Assembly: GCA_016722375.1 (NCBI GenBank)
Contig: JADKJG010000002.1
Coordinates: 352,398 to 416,397 of the forward strand
Direction of reading: 5' to 3'
DNA: 64,000 nt
DNA from: Bacteroidota bacterium
GTDB lineage: Bacteria; Bacteroidota; Bacteroidia; Chitinophagales; LD1
The notes under the pieces are model-generated. The model searched no databases, was not told the DNA's origin, and saw nothing but the letters and a program-made list of their open reading frames with translations. The stretch's first letter is position 1; every line of letters begins with the position of its first letter. The position numbers were made by a program, and so were the translations under genes. Shown here in pieces: positions 43,866 through 53,937 of this stretch.

Positions 43866-43956
43866 GTTACGGATTGAATTGTATAAAACAAGTGCGGCCC
43901 CCGATTGCCACTTTTATCGAAACCATGTATTGGATTATCGCGTACGCTTATCATAC

Positions 43957-45072
43957 ATGGTTCTACTTCTACGCTGCTCCATACTTTTTTTCCTTCTCTC
44001 GTCGCTTGCAGATTTGCAGGCACAAGACCCGGCCTTTTCGCAGTATGACGCCAACCAGCTTTATTATAACCCGGCTTATGCCGGATATAAAAAAGAAATG
44101 CGGGTCAAAACCAGCTACCGAAACCTGTGGCCCAATGTACCGGGCAAGAGCGTTCCTGGGCCACTCTCAATTTATGCAGTGATGGCCGATGCCTATTTGT
44201 CTATTCACAACAAGTTTAATGCCGGCGGCGGCGCCTTTGTGGTGCAACGCACCGAAGGGGAAGGTTTTTTAACCACCACCTCGGTCGGCATTACTTATTC
44301 GCAACACATGCCCGGCATTCGCACCCGAAACGACCACGTGGATCGGTTCAATATTTATCTCGGTTTTAAAGTGTATTACAACAATATTCATCTGGATTGG
44401 AGTCGCCTGGTTTTTTCTGACCAGTTGAACGCTACCTACGGCCTGACGGGCGGCTCTTCTTTTGATCAGACAACTATTTCGAGCCGCCACTATGTGGATT
44501 TTGATTATGGAATTTTGTTGCGAAATAATTTTCAGGCCAAAAGCAAATGGTATAATGAAATTGGTTTTTCGATGGGCCACGTGTTGCGACCGGCTATTTC
44601 TATCACCGGTTCCAACGGCGATAAAACTAAGCTGCCGCGAAAGTATGTGGTGAGTTACCGAAGCACTATTTCGCTGCGCGATGAGAATTTCTACATCAGC
44701 CCGACTGTGCTTTTCGAAAATCAGGCAAAGTTTTTTGAGGTGAATGCAGGGATTGATTTCTACATGAAATTCAAATCGAAAAAGGAATTGATTCCTTTAA
44801 GTGTTGGGTTGTATAATCGCTTTTCTTTCATCCTGAAGAATTCAATAACCGGCGAAAGTAAAATCAACACCAGTGCCGTTATTCTGGCCATCACACACCG
44901 GGGTAGTTTTGCATCCAGCAAAAATGCGCTGGGCTATTCGGTGGGTGTTTCGGTTGATTTTCCCTACATGGGATTGGGAATGCAAACCGCAGGTGCTTAT
45001 GAAATTTCGTTGGGATTATCTATCCCTTATCGCAAACGAAACGTGATGAAATGTCCTTTTGAGGCATTTTGA
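43957..45072 (+). CDS. PorP/SprF family type IX secretion membrane protein
   Basis: 371 residues from the ATG at 43957. I reject the earlier frame start at 43825 because it contains a terminator. From 43957 the protein begins with a signal peptide (MVLLLRCSILFFLLSSLADLQAQ), then the family start DPAFSQYDANQLYYNPAYAGY. Outer-membrane barrel strands follow, ending SLGLSIPYRKR. PorP/SprF proteins help export or anchor specific T9SS substrates and are usually paired with a PKD adhesin, here the next gene. A 10-bp inverted repeat (43921-43930 with 43953-43962) includes the start codon. Confidence 0.88.
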   Translation: MVLLLRCSILFFLLSSLADLQAQDPAFSQYDANQLYYNPAYAGYKKEMRVKTSYRNLWPNVPGKSVPGPLSIYAVMADAYLSIHNKFNAGGGAFVVQRTEGEGFLTTTSVGITYSQHMPGIRTRNDHVDRFNIYLGFKVYYNNIHLDWSRLVFSDQLNATYGLTGGSSFDQTTISSRHYVDFDYGILLRNNFQAKSKWYNEIGFSMGHVLRPAISITGSNGDKTKLPRKYVVSYRSTISLRDENFYISPTVLFENQAKFFEVNAGIDFYMKFKSKKELIPLSVGLYNRFSFILKNSITGESKINTSAVILAITHRGSFASSKNALGYSVGVSVDFPYMGLGMQTAGAYEISLGLSIPYRKRNVMKCPFEAF

Positions 45073-45245
45073 TTTCCCTCGCTCCATTTTCTATTCCGGC
45101 ACATCTCATCGGCTTTCTTGTATCACACAAGGGCGGTGTTTTTGTTGCTAAACCAACAGGTAAAAAGCCTTACTCCACATGGTAAAATACAAACAACAAT
45201 AGCAAAGGGAAATACGTAAAATAAAATAGGAAGAAACAAGCAACT

Positions 45246-48200
45246 ATGGAAACAAAACATTTACGTCAATCAATTTTATTAATCATACTAAGTTTCGTTC
45301 TGCCTTTTGGGAAGAATGTATTCTCGCAATGTTCCGTGAGTGCCGGCTCTAACAAAAGTATTTGCCCAGGCGCAAGCGTCACTCTAAAGGCCGTTTCAAA
45401 CAATGGCAATCCGGGCAGCTATTCCTGGACTTCAAACCCTGCCGGGTTCACAGCCAACACTAAGAACATTACGGTCAGCCCTTCGGTGGCCACCAAATAT
45501 ATGCTGCACTCTACCGGTAACGGTTGCAATTCTTATGACACGGTTCAGGTTTCTATCTACTCCCCTCCTGCCGAGCCGGTCTTTACTTATAGCATGGATA
45601 CTTCCTGCTCGGGCACGATGGTTAACTTTTCGACTCCTGCTCAAAGCGGTGTAAGTTTCACATGGAGTTTCGGAGATGGAGGATCTGGAACCGGGAATAA
45701 CGTTTCACACAGCTACCACTCCGTTGGCAATGGTCCTTCTTCCTTTACCGTTGTCGTTACTGCCACCGGAAATCATGGCTGTACGGAAAGTCATACAATA
45801 GTAATCAGCATACCACAGAATACTGCTGCTTTGCTTCAACCGGGTGCCGGAGTAGATTCATCCACATTCAACGGTGCCTTAACTTTTTTCATCTGTGCTG
45901 CCGCCGCACAACAAGCAGCGATGTTTAGTTTTGTAAATGGCTCGGCTTCTTCAGCAGATTATACCACAAAAATAATTTGGGGCGATACTTCTGCTCCCTA
46001 CGTGAACAGCACCGGATGGACGAACGTCAGCCATATTTACAGACGAGGTATTTTCAATCTGGTGTATATCGTGAGCAACAACATTACCGGTTGTACCGAT
46101 ACCACTTTTTATAAAGTGTTTTATGGCAGCAACCCTGCGGGAGGAATTGCCTCGCCCGGAAATACGGACATCTGCGGACCGGACTGGCTTACTTTTTCTC
46201 TTTACAACTTTCAAAATAATACTGCGGGAACTATCTATACCGTGGCATTCAGTGATTCTACTCCACCGCTTATTTTTAATCATCCCCCACCAGACAGTAT
46301 TTCTCACTACTTTGAACGATCTTCTTGTGGGTTCTCCAGTTCCAACGGTATTACTAATTTCCCCAACTCATTCTCCGCCTCCTTAACGATTGAAAACCCC
46401 TGTGGACTGACTGCGGGATCAGTCGTTCCAATTTATGTTTCACTTCGCCCAGAGGCAGATTTTTCTTATGGAAATGTTTGTGTCAATTCGCCCAGCGTCT
46501 TCACCAATACGTCGCAGAATGGAATGGCAGCAGGCAACAGCGCCTGTAATCAACAAACCCCTATTATCTGGAGCATCACACCCGATACCGGTTGGACGGT
46601 TACCTCCGGAAATATGGGAAAAGACAATGGGTATGTTGATAATAATTTCAATCCGGCGTTATGGACTTCGGGGTCCAATACGCTTTCGGTTTCTTTTACT
46701 GCTGCAGGTAATTATCAGTTTCAGATTATTGCCGGGAATAAGTGCAGCACGGATACCACCGGTAAACTTGTTTGTGTCTCTGCTCCCGCCGAAACAGCTT
46801 TTAGTCTTTCCACTTTAACCGGTTGCGCGCCTTTGTTTGATTCGGTGGTAAATATTACCCCGCCTCCGCCAGGTTGCAGTGTGCCAAGTTTTGAATGGTC
46901 TATTGTCCAGAATAATTCCACTTGCACCGGTTCCGGCCTAAATTTTGAATACCTCAATGGAACGAATCCGGATTCTTCCACCACGTATCTCAGGTTTAAT
47001 AACGAAGGGACGTACAACATACAATTGAACGCGACAAACGTCTGCGGCACCTATTCATCCATCAAAACTGTAGTGGTGAAGACGAAGCCACAAATAGGAA
47101 TTACGATTCCTCCAACGACCTGTTTCGGACAATCTGTAGCACCTACAGCCAACGTGCTGTCGTGCGGCGGAAACATTTCAGACTACACTTGGAGTTTTCC
47201 GGGCGGCACTCCGGCAAGTTCGACGAGCCAAAATCCAGGAATGATTAACTATCCCGTTTCTGGTCAATATGCAGTTTCGCTTTCTGCACAAAATGAATGT
47301 GGTATTGTTAGTACCAATAAATCCGTCAACATAGATACCATCCCTATGGCTATGGCGGGAAATGATCAGCAGATATGTTCCGCCGCTAATACACAAATCG
47401 GATCAACACCGCTCAACGGTTTGACCTACTCCTGGAGTCCTATTGTCGGTTTGAGTTCCTCTTCGGTTGCGAATCCGGTGGTTTCTATAATCAACAACGG
47501 AGTAGCACCTATTTCGCAGACTTACTATTTAACCGTATCAAATCCGGGCAATTGTTCTTCCACAGACTCTGTAGTCATAACCGTATATCCGGCGGCTACG
47601 GTAAACGCTGGGCCAGATGTAAGCATCTGTAGCGGTCAAAGCATCTCTTTAAATGGAGCTTTCGGAGGGGTCGCTTCATCCATCACTTGGACATCCAATA
47701 ATGCTGGAACCTTTTCAGACTCATCTTCAATAGTATCTTCTTTTACACCGCTCTTTACGACCGGTCAGGCAACACTTACCATAACCACCAACGATCCCAC
47801 CGGGCCTTGTCCGGCGGCGATTCACAGTATGAACCTTACGATGGTCGCTCCACCAACAGCCAATGCAGGAAATGATGTGGCTATATGCAGCGGCTCCTCT
47901 GTTCAAATCGGGACGCAGTCACAAAACGGATATACTTATACCTGGGCTCCAACAGTTGGATTAAGCGACTCAACTATTTCTAATCCAGTAGCAACCATTA
48001 ATAACACAACGAATGGAGTAATTATGCAAGCATACCTGTTAACGGTCGGTGCGGTGGGCTGTTCTGATACAAATAGTGTTACGGTATCTGTTTATCCTGC
48101 TCCTTTGGCTCAGGTCGTTGCTCCGGTTAGTACCTGTGCGGGAACGCCTATAAATATTACCGGTAGTATTTCCGGGTCTGCCGCTTATGCTACCTGGCAT

Positions 48201-51200
48201 TCCACAAGCGGAACCTTCGCTTCTCCCGATTCTCTGAATACCAACTTTACGCCTTCTGTTTCATCCGGTATAGCCTTAGCTTATTTAATTACAGATAATC
48301 CGCTGGGGCCTTGTCCGGCTGATACTGTTGTCTTGCAAATCACAGTTAATTCACCTCCTGTAGTAAGCGTTAATATAGATAGCCAAACAATCTGTAGCGG
48401 AGACAGCACAGATCCTGTTACGCTCTCTTCATCAACAACGGGGATGATTTATACTTGGACGGCTACCTCCTCAGGCGGTGTTACTGGATTTATTTCTAGT
48501 GGAACTGACTCCATCATACCGGCACAAAGATTAGTTAACAACGGGAACGCTGTTGCAACTGTTCTTTATTCCATTACTTCTTCTTCCAGCAATTGTGGAG
48601 GAATACCAATAACTTTTACCATCCGAGTTAATCCTATTCCAACTCTGTCGCTTCCCGCCCCGCAGATTATCTGCACAGGAGATACCACAACAATAATCTA
48701 TCTGTCATCTACACCTTCCGGTGGTTCTTTTAGTTGGACTTCATCAAATGACAGCAATATTTTGGGCAACATCGCTTCGGGCACCGGTAATATTCCGGCC
48801 CATATTCTTCAAAACAATAAGACAACGGCAGATACGGTTATCTATCATATCACTCCATCGGTCAATGGATGCGAAGGTTCTATCACAAACTATCTGGTGA
48901 TTGTTAATCCTAAAGCTGTTTTAACAACCCCTCCGGCCACTCAAACTATTTGTTCCGGGCAAAGCACTTCACCGGTTAACCTCACATCAACATCTGTTGG
49001 AAGTAGTGTAACATGGCAGGCCTTTGTTCCTGATAATATTACCGGAGCCATTCATTCAGGAAGTGGAGTGATTCCTGCTCAAACTCTTTTCAACAGCATT
49101 GCGGACTCCGCGTCGAGCATACTGTATATTCAATATTCTATTTCCATCCTCTCAAATATTTCGGGATGTGGCACAACGAATAGTTCCTATTCTATAGGAG
49201 TCAGGCCAATACCTCAGATTGATTTTGACATTACCGGCACCGGTGGTTGTTCTCCATTGAATAGTTATATTCTTCCTAAAACATCTCATTTTTCAACCGC
49301 CGACTCATTGACAATCAATTGGGGCGATGGGACATCCAATGCGGTGATATATCCGAAACTCAATAAGCCGATCTGGTCACCTGTGCAACATTCATTCTAT
49401 AACAACAACAGCGATCCAGTGACTTACCAAGTATCTATGATTGTGCATTCGGCCTGTTTAGACACCACCATTCGTCGCCCCGTTACGGTTTCTCCGGGTA
49501 GCGTGAACGCATTTTTCACCTCAAGCCCCAGCACCGGCTGTGAGCCTTTAACCGTTACCTTTCAAGACCAATCATCTAATGGAGCCCTCCTCAGTTGGTG
49601 TTTCGATTATGATTTGGTGAATAAACAATGTAACAGCGGAGGGAAAGTGACTCCAGCAGGATCAGCAGTCTCCCATACTTTTGCTGCAGGTACACATACA
49701 ATAGCTCTCTATGCAGCACAGGGTGCAGGTTGTGCGCAGGATACTATTTATCAAACCATTTACGTTAGTCCCTCGCCCGTGGCTTCATTTATCCCCTCTA
49801 ATAACCTTTGTGCTCAAACTGAAATTAGTTTCACCAGTTCCTCTACTTCGCCCCCAGGATCTTTCCTCAGTCAGTATCAGTGGAATTTCGGTGATGGAGC
49901 CTCTTCTTTATCTATTAATCCAGTTCATGAATATGGAATGGCAGGAACTTACAACGTCTGTCTAACTGCTACCTCCAGTTCCGGTTGCTATGACTCTATC
50001 TGTCAACCGGTTACGATTGTTAATCGACCGGAGGTCAACTTCGAGATGCAAAATCTCTGTGTGAATACCCAAGACAAGGCTTTTCAGAACCTGAGTTCCG
50101 GTGCCGAGTTTTATCAATGGTATTTTGGAGATAATACCTCGTCTGCGGCTGTTAGTCCACTGCATCCATACCAAGTTGCGGGAACTTACAGCGTCATGTT
50201 GGTTGGTTCCACCCAAACTTGTAGCGATACTGTAAGACGTAGTGTTACCATCTATCCTCTTCCTGAAGCTTCTTTTACTATACCGGTTGAATTCGGATGT
50301 GGTTTGCCAGCATACCTCACACTAAAAAACACTTCTAAAGGGGCCATAGGTTACCAATGGGATTTTGGCGATGGAAATAGTTCTACATTCCCTGAACCTA
50401 TAGCCACCTATGTCGCAGAAGGAGCTTATATAATCTCATTAATAGCCACGAATAATTTCAACTGTTCCGACACCACACAATTGCCCGTTTCCATTCATCC
50501 TTCTCCAACTATAGAATCGGCTCAAATTCTTCCTTACAGTGGTTGTCAGCCTGTTAATGTTCGCGTAAACGTGACAGCAGCCAACGCTAAACTTTTTGTT
50601 TGGGATTTTGGTGATGGAACTTCTGTGCAGGGAACATCACCTAATGTTGCTCATCTTTATGAAGACGCCGGAACTTACACCATCGTTATCCGTGCCTATT
50701 CTTATAGCGATTGTGGCGATACGCTCTCAATGGCCGATACCGTAAAGGTTTATATCCGTCCCGTTGCCGACTTTGATTATGAAACAGACGAAAACCAACA
50801 ACCTGCTACCGGCACCGTAAACTTCACTAACTCCTCACTGCATAGCACTTCATACCTTTGGAATTTCAGTGATGGATTTACCTCGACTGAAGAAAATCCG
50901 GCGCATACTTTCCCTGATGTGAACCAGTTTGATGTGATGTTGGTAGCCTCCACTCCTCACGGATGCAGCGACACCGCCTATAAAAATATAGATGTAATCA
51001 AGAAAACACTATTTGTACCCAATGCCTTTGCTCCGGACTTCAATTCAGGTAATGACCTAGTAAAAGTGTGGAAACCTGCCGGTGTTGGAATGAGGGAATA
51101 TCATGCCCAGATATTTAATAAATGGGGCGAATTGCTTTGGGAGTCATACTTGCTTGATGAAAATTTTGAACCGGCCGAAGGCTGGGACGGAAAATATCAG

Positions 51201-51335
51201 GGCAAGGATTGCCAACAAGATGTGTACGTTTGGAAAATCGAAGCTGTATTCCTTGATGGCAGCCGATGGAATGGCATGCGCTATCCGAAAGAGAAAATGC
51301 GTAAAAGCATCGGTTCTGTAACGCTTATCAGATAG
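45246..51335 (+). CDS. Giant PKD adhesin with gliding-motility C-terminal (T9SS type B) domain
   Basis: 2029 residues, intact. A signal peptide (IILSFVLPFGKNVFSQ) is followed by a Cys-containing Ig-like repeat, a PKD domain at about 140 (WSFGDGGSGTG), and a large middle of Ig/PKD-like repeats each with ICSGQS-type starts and internal cysteines. At least five PKD domains follow from about 1530 to 1910 (WNFGDGASS, WYFGDNTSS, WDFGDGNSS, WDFGDGTSV). From about 1925 to the end is the gliding-motility-associated C-terminal domain (LFVPNAFAPDFNSGND ... QQDVYVWKIEAVF). Likely a long surface filament or adhesin moved by T9SS with the PorP/SprF protein upstream. Its broken paralogue is at 399-5967. Confidence 0.9.
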   Translation: METKHLRQSILLIILSFVLPFGKNVFSQCSVSAGSNKSICPGASVTLKAVSNNGNPGSYSWTSNPAGFTANTKNITVSPSVATKYMLHSTGNGCNSYDTVQVSIYSPPAEPVFTYSMDTSCSGTMVNFSTPAQSGVSFTWSFGDGGSGTGNNVSHSYHSVGNGPSSFTVVVTATGNHGCTESHTIVISIPQNTAALLQPGAGVDSSTFNGALTFFICAAAAQQAAMFSFVNGSASSADYTTKIIWGDTSAPYVNSTGWTNVSHIYRRGIFNLVYIVSNNITGCTDTTFYKVFYGSNPAGGIASPGNTDICGPDWLTFSLYNFQNNTAGTIYTVAFSDSTPPLIFNHPPPDSISHYFERSSCGFSSSNGITNFPNSFSASLTIENPCGLTAGSVVPIYVSLRPEADFSYGNVCVNSPSVFTNTSQNGMAAGNSACNQQTPIIWSITPDTGWTVTSGNMGKDNGYVDNNFNPALWTSGSNTLSVSFTAAGNYQFQIIAGNKCSTDTTGKLVCVSAPAETAFSLSTLTGCAPLFDSVVNITPPPPGCSVPSFEWSIVQNNSTCTGSGLNFEYLNGTNPDSSTTYLRFNNEGTYNIQLNATNVCGTYSSIKTVVVKTKPQIGITIPPTTCFGQSVAPTANVLSCGGNISDYTWSFPGGTPASSTSQNPGMINYPVSGQYAVSLSAQNECGIVSTNKSVNIDTIPMAMAGNDQQICSAANTQIGSTPLNGLTYSWSPIVGLSSSSVANPVVSIINNGVAPISQTYYLTVSNPGNCSSTDSVVITVYPAATVNAGPDVSICSGQSISLNGAFGGVASSITWTSNNAGTFSDSSSIVSSFTPLFTTGQATLTITTNDPTGPCPAAIHSMNLTMVAPPTANAGNDVAICSGSSVQIGTQSQNGYTYTWAPTVGLSDSTISNPVATINNTTNGVIMQAYLLTVGAVGCSDTNSVTVSVYPAPLAQVVAPVSTCAGTPINITGSISGSAAYATWHSTSGTFASPDSLNTNFTPSVSSGIALAYLITDNPLGPCPADTVVLQITVNSPPVVSVNIDSQTICSGDSTDPVTLSSSTTGMIYTWTATSSGGVTGFISSGTDSIIPAQRLVNNGNAVATVLYSITSSSSNCGGIPITFTIRVNPIPTLSLPAPQIICTGDTTTIIYLSSTPSGGSFSWTSSNDSNILGNIASGTGNIPAHILQNNKTTADTVIYHITPSVNGCEGSITNYLVIVNPKAVLTTPPATQTICSGQSTSPVNLTSTSVGSSVTWQAFVPDNITGAIHSGSGVIPAQTLFNSIADSASSILYIQYSISILSNISGCGTTNSSYSIGVRPIPQIDFDITGTGGCSPLNSYILPKTSHFSTADSLTINWGDGTSNAVIYPKLNKPIWSPVQHSFYNNNSDPVTYQVSMIVHSACLDTTIRRPVTVSPGSVNAFFTSSPSTGCEPLTVTFQDQSSNGALLSWCFDYDLVNKQCNSGGKVTPAGSAVSHTFAAGTHTIALYAAQGAGCAQDTIYQTIYVSPSPVASFIPSNNLCAQTEISFTSSSTSPPGSFLSQYQWNFGDGASSLSINPVHEYGMAGTYNVCLTATSSSGCYDSICQPVTIVNRPEVNFEMQNLCVNTQDKAFQNLSSGAEFYQWYFGDNTSSAAVSPLHPYQVAGTYSVMLVGSTQTCSDTVRRSVTIYPLPEASFTIPVEFGCGLPAYLTLKNTSKGAIGYQWDFGDGNSSTFPEPIATYVAEGAYIISLIATNNFNCSDTTQLPVSIHPSPTIESAQILPYSGCQPVNVRVNVTAANAKLFVWDFGDGTSVQGTSPNVAHLYEDAGTYTIVIRAYSYSDCGDTLSMADTVKVYIRPVADFDYETDENQQPATGTVNFTNSSLHSTSYLWNFSDGFTSTEENPAHTFPDVNQFDVMLVASTPHGCSDTAYKNIDVIKKTLFVPNAFAPDFNSGNDLVKVWKPAGVGMREYHAQIFNKWGELLWESYLLDENFEPAEGWDGKYQGKDCQQDVYVWKIEAVFLDGSRWNGMRYPKEKMRKSIGSVTLIR

Positions 51336-51402
51336 CATTTATCAGCCCCACGTGAATTTAGGGTATTGAATAGGAAGGTACTAAAACAGCGACCTCGTAT
51401 CG

Positions 51403-52305
51403 CTATTTGTTCTTTTTCATTTCCTCCGAGTCAAAAGGGTGTAGGCGATAATAAGATGGAAGTGATTTGGAGGACAGCATGTTTTCTTTCAATGGTTCGT
51501 TAATCTGGAAGGCAGTTAGTTGATATTTTTCGGATTGTCGCAAAGTATCATTTCCCAAAATGGCTACTAGTTCAACCGAATAGGCAAGAGGAACATAATC
51601 ATCTGATTTGATCCAAAAGTGAAATTCATTGCTTATAACCCTTAGCTCCACGCCTCCTTTATCTTTCAGCATCCGGGTAAGCCGTATATGATGAGTAGTC
51701 TTACCTGAAATCATTTCATCACCTATCCAGTCCACGGTTTCGCGCTTGTCATACTCGTCTATATGTTCGGTCAAAGGATAACTGGATGGAGAGGCAAAAG
51801 GAAGGTACAATTCTGCTTGCCTGACTAAACGTTGCACTTCATCTTCCCATGCGTATACTTGGTAGTAGGTAGCGATGCTATCGGCAACATTGGCAGAAAT
51901 AAATTCCTCTCCGGTATAAATGCTGCGGCGTTCTTCATTCAACCCAGAATATTGAATCAGATGAAAAAAGCAACCAGAAATCGAATCCATGGGGTGCTTT
52001 TCAAAATAGCAGTGATACGTCTTTACAATGGTATCATTGGTTAACAGAAACTTTCTGTAAGACACGGCTTCATAATAGCCGACCTTAATATCTTGGCATG
52101 TTTTGAACGATTTAATAAGTATCTCTGCTTGCTTCGATGATGTGGGGGAAAAATCCTTTTCTAATGACCATTGTGCATTCAAAAGACTAACTGTAAGGAA
52201 TAACTGAAGAATGATTAAGCTAGATTTCACGCTGTAAATATAGGATTCCGAAAAACTATACTTTTTCTCAAGTGTTACCATCCTAACTAATTCTGATGAA
52301 CTCAA
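51403..52305 (-). CDS. Exported hypothetical protein, 300 aa
   Basis: A signal-like segment (SLIILQLFLTVSLLNAQ) comes after about 27 residues, so a later start (ATG 8 codons in) may be the true one. The mature part is beta-rich with a KVGYYEAVSYRKFLL strand and HFWIKSDDYVPLAYSVEL, somewhat like outer-membrane lipoprotein-carrier (LolA/LolB-like) folds, but I do not claim the family. The TTG start overlaps the stop of the PaaK-like gene by 4 bases, so it is the last gene of that operon. Confidence 0.65.
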   Translation of the reverse strand: MSSSELVRMVTLEKKYSFSESYIYSVKSSLIILQLFLTVSLLNAQWSLEKDFSPTSSKQAEILIKSFKTCQDIKVGYYEAVSYRKFLLTNDTIVKTYHCYFEKHPMDSISGCFFHLIQYSGLNEERRSIYTGEEFISANVADSIATYYQVYAWEDEVQRLVRQAELYLPFASPSSYPLTEHIDEYDKRETVDWIGDEMISGKTTHHIRLTRMLKDKGGVELRVISNEFHFWIKSDDYVPLAYSVELVAILGNDTLRQSEKYQLTAFQINEPLKENMLSSKSLPSYYRLHPFDSEEMKKNK

Positions 52306-53600
52306 CGGAACACTACCATCGTAGGCTTGCGGCTTTCTTTGGGTCGAAGCGATTGGAGTTGACTGCTGGAGGTAAATTGTATAGAAGGTGTCACACGGAG
52401 TTTGGCACGGAGAGTAGATAGAATTTGAGATTCTACTATGTCGAGATTGCCGGTGATAGAAATATGAATCATCACTTCGTCCATCCCCATTTCATTTTTT
52501 GATACTTCAACTACATAATCATTTATCTGCGGCACCTGACTCAGTGCATCATAAATAGCAGGCGGGAAAAATGTGGTCCCTTTGAACTTTATCATTTGGT
52601 TCTTTCTTCCGGTAACCGGCGAAAGTCTTACTGAATTTCTACCACAGGAACAAGTATCATCATATAGTGCGCAAATATCCCCAGTTCGGTAGCGAAGCAA
52701 AGGCATTCCCTCCACGCCAAGAGTGGTAATCGTTACCTCCCCCATTTCGCCTGTTCTCACTGGATTTCCCTCATCATCTAATACTTCCACTATCATTAGT
52801 TCCGGTCGAAGATGCCCTCCCTTGCCACAGGAACATTCGGTAAACGCTGTTTGCATCTCGGTAGATGCATAGGTAGAATACAATTCAACATTCCAATGAG
52901 CCTTTATTCGACAAGCCAGATTATTGGGAGTAAAATCGGCATGACGTACCGGCTCACCAATGCAAATGACTTTTGCAACACTCGATGAATTGCAATCAAT
53001 CTGGTGGGCATTTGCATATTCTATCATTTTCAACAGAAAGGATGGTACTGCTACGAGTACATTTGGTTTAAATCGTTGTATGTTCTCCCATTGCGCCTGG
53101 GGCGAAACAACTCCAGAACGTATTACTCCTCCTCCCAACTTCCGAATTCCCTGATAATAAGCCATCCCAGCCATAAACTGCCTGTCTAGTGTCAACAGAA
53201 GCATAAATACATCGGTCGGTTTGCATCCAGCAATAAGAAAGGATTGCTCCTCGTTATACGCCAATCTTTTTAAATCATTATCTGTCAAAGCGACCGTCAC
53301 CGGTGTGCCGGTAGTGCCTGATGTAGCACAGTAATCTGCTATTTTGCTATATGGGACACAAAGGAACTCATCGTTATACTCCGCAAAGTTTTGCTTGGAA
53401 GTAGTTGGAATATTCTTTAAGTCCTCTAACTGCGTGATAATATCAGGCACGATACAGTACTGACTAAATTGCTTTCGGTAATACGGCGAGTTTTGCTGGA
53501 GGTAATGCAATAACTCCTTCAGTTTGGTTTGCTGATAGCTTTCAATATTGTTCTTAGTCTGATATTCTATTGAGGTGTACCTGTTCATCTCTTCAAGCAC
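52302..53600 (-). CDS. PaaK-like AMP-binding acyl-CoA/aryl ligase
   Basis: 432 residues; adenylate-forming enzyme close to phenylacetate-CoA ligase. The P-loop is YCATSGTTGTPVTVALT near residue 95; the A5-like motif is LYSTYASTEMQTAFTEC; two Cys pairs (CSCGKGGH; CSCGRNSVRLSPVTGR) fit the PaaK subgroup; RTGDICALYD and FKGTTFFPPAI follow. It would activate an aromatic or fatty acid as AMP ester and CoA or carrier thioester. GTG start, with an ATG 4 codons later. Context suggests a lipid or pigment pathway. Confidence 0.85.
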   Translation of the reverse strand: MLEEMNRYTSIEYQTKNNIESYQQTKLKELLHYLQQNSPYYRKQFSQYCIVPDIITQLEDLKNIPTTSKQNFAEYNDEFLCVPYSKIADYCATSGTTGTPVTVALTDNDLKRLAYNEEQSFLIAGCKPTDVFMLLLTLDRQFMAGMAYYQGIRKLGGGVIRSGVVSPQAQWENIQRFKPNVLVAVPSFLLKMIEYANAHQIDCNSSSVAKVICIGEPVRHADFTPNNLACRIKAHWNVELYSTYASTEMQTAFTECSCGKGGHLRPELMIVEVLDDEGNPVRTGEMGEVTITTLGVEGMPLLRYRTGDICALYDDTCSCGRNSVRLSPVTGRKNQMIKFKGTTFFPPAIYDALSQVPQINDYVVEVSKNEMGMDEVMIHISITGNLDIVESQILSTLRAKLRVTPSIQFTSSSQLQSLRPKESRKPTMVVFR

Positions 53601-53652
53601 TTCATTTCTGATTTAATCTTATCTGCCTCATTAGTATTGTTAATCTCTTTGG

Positions 53653-53937
53653 TTAATGCCAAGAATAATTATCTATTGCATCAGCTTTGGCTCCTGTCAC
53701 CTGAAAATAGCGGGCAATCAGATAATATGTTTCCCAAAATTCAGGATTGCTATTTTGGAATTGCTCAATAACGCTTTTCTCATCTGGCATCTTTGTCTTG
53801 TTTTGAATCGCATCCCAAATCATATCTTTCATCTCTTTAAAAAGAAGAAATCTTTTCCAACCGCTTGAATATAAAAAGGTATCAGTTGGTATGGTGAGGT
53901 CCGCCTCTACTATATCCGTCCTTGTTTTTATCCTGGG
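53653..53937 (-). CDS. C45-type acyltransferase, C-terminal fragment (frameshifted)
   Basis: 94 codons that complete the gene at 53928-55262. The frame begins after a run of four G (plus strand 53935-53938); with five G the upstream frame continues as LAP RIKTRTDIVEADLT and on to NYSWH before TAA at 53653-53655. The fragment is helical (WKRFLLFKEMKDMIWDAI) and has no start codon of its own. The corrected protein would have 536 residues. Confidence 0.6.
   Translation of the reverse strand, partial: PRIKTRTDIVEADLTIPTDTFLYSSGWKRFLLFKEMKDMIWDAIQNKTKMPDEKSVIEQFQNSNPEFWETYYLIARYFQVTGAKADAIDNYSWH

Noticed and set aside
43825..43956. Longer N-terminus for the PorP/SprF protein
   Set aside because: It would translate through a strong terminator and place the signal peptide 44 residues inside the protein.
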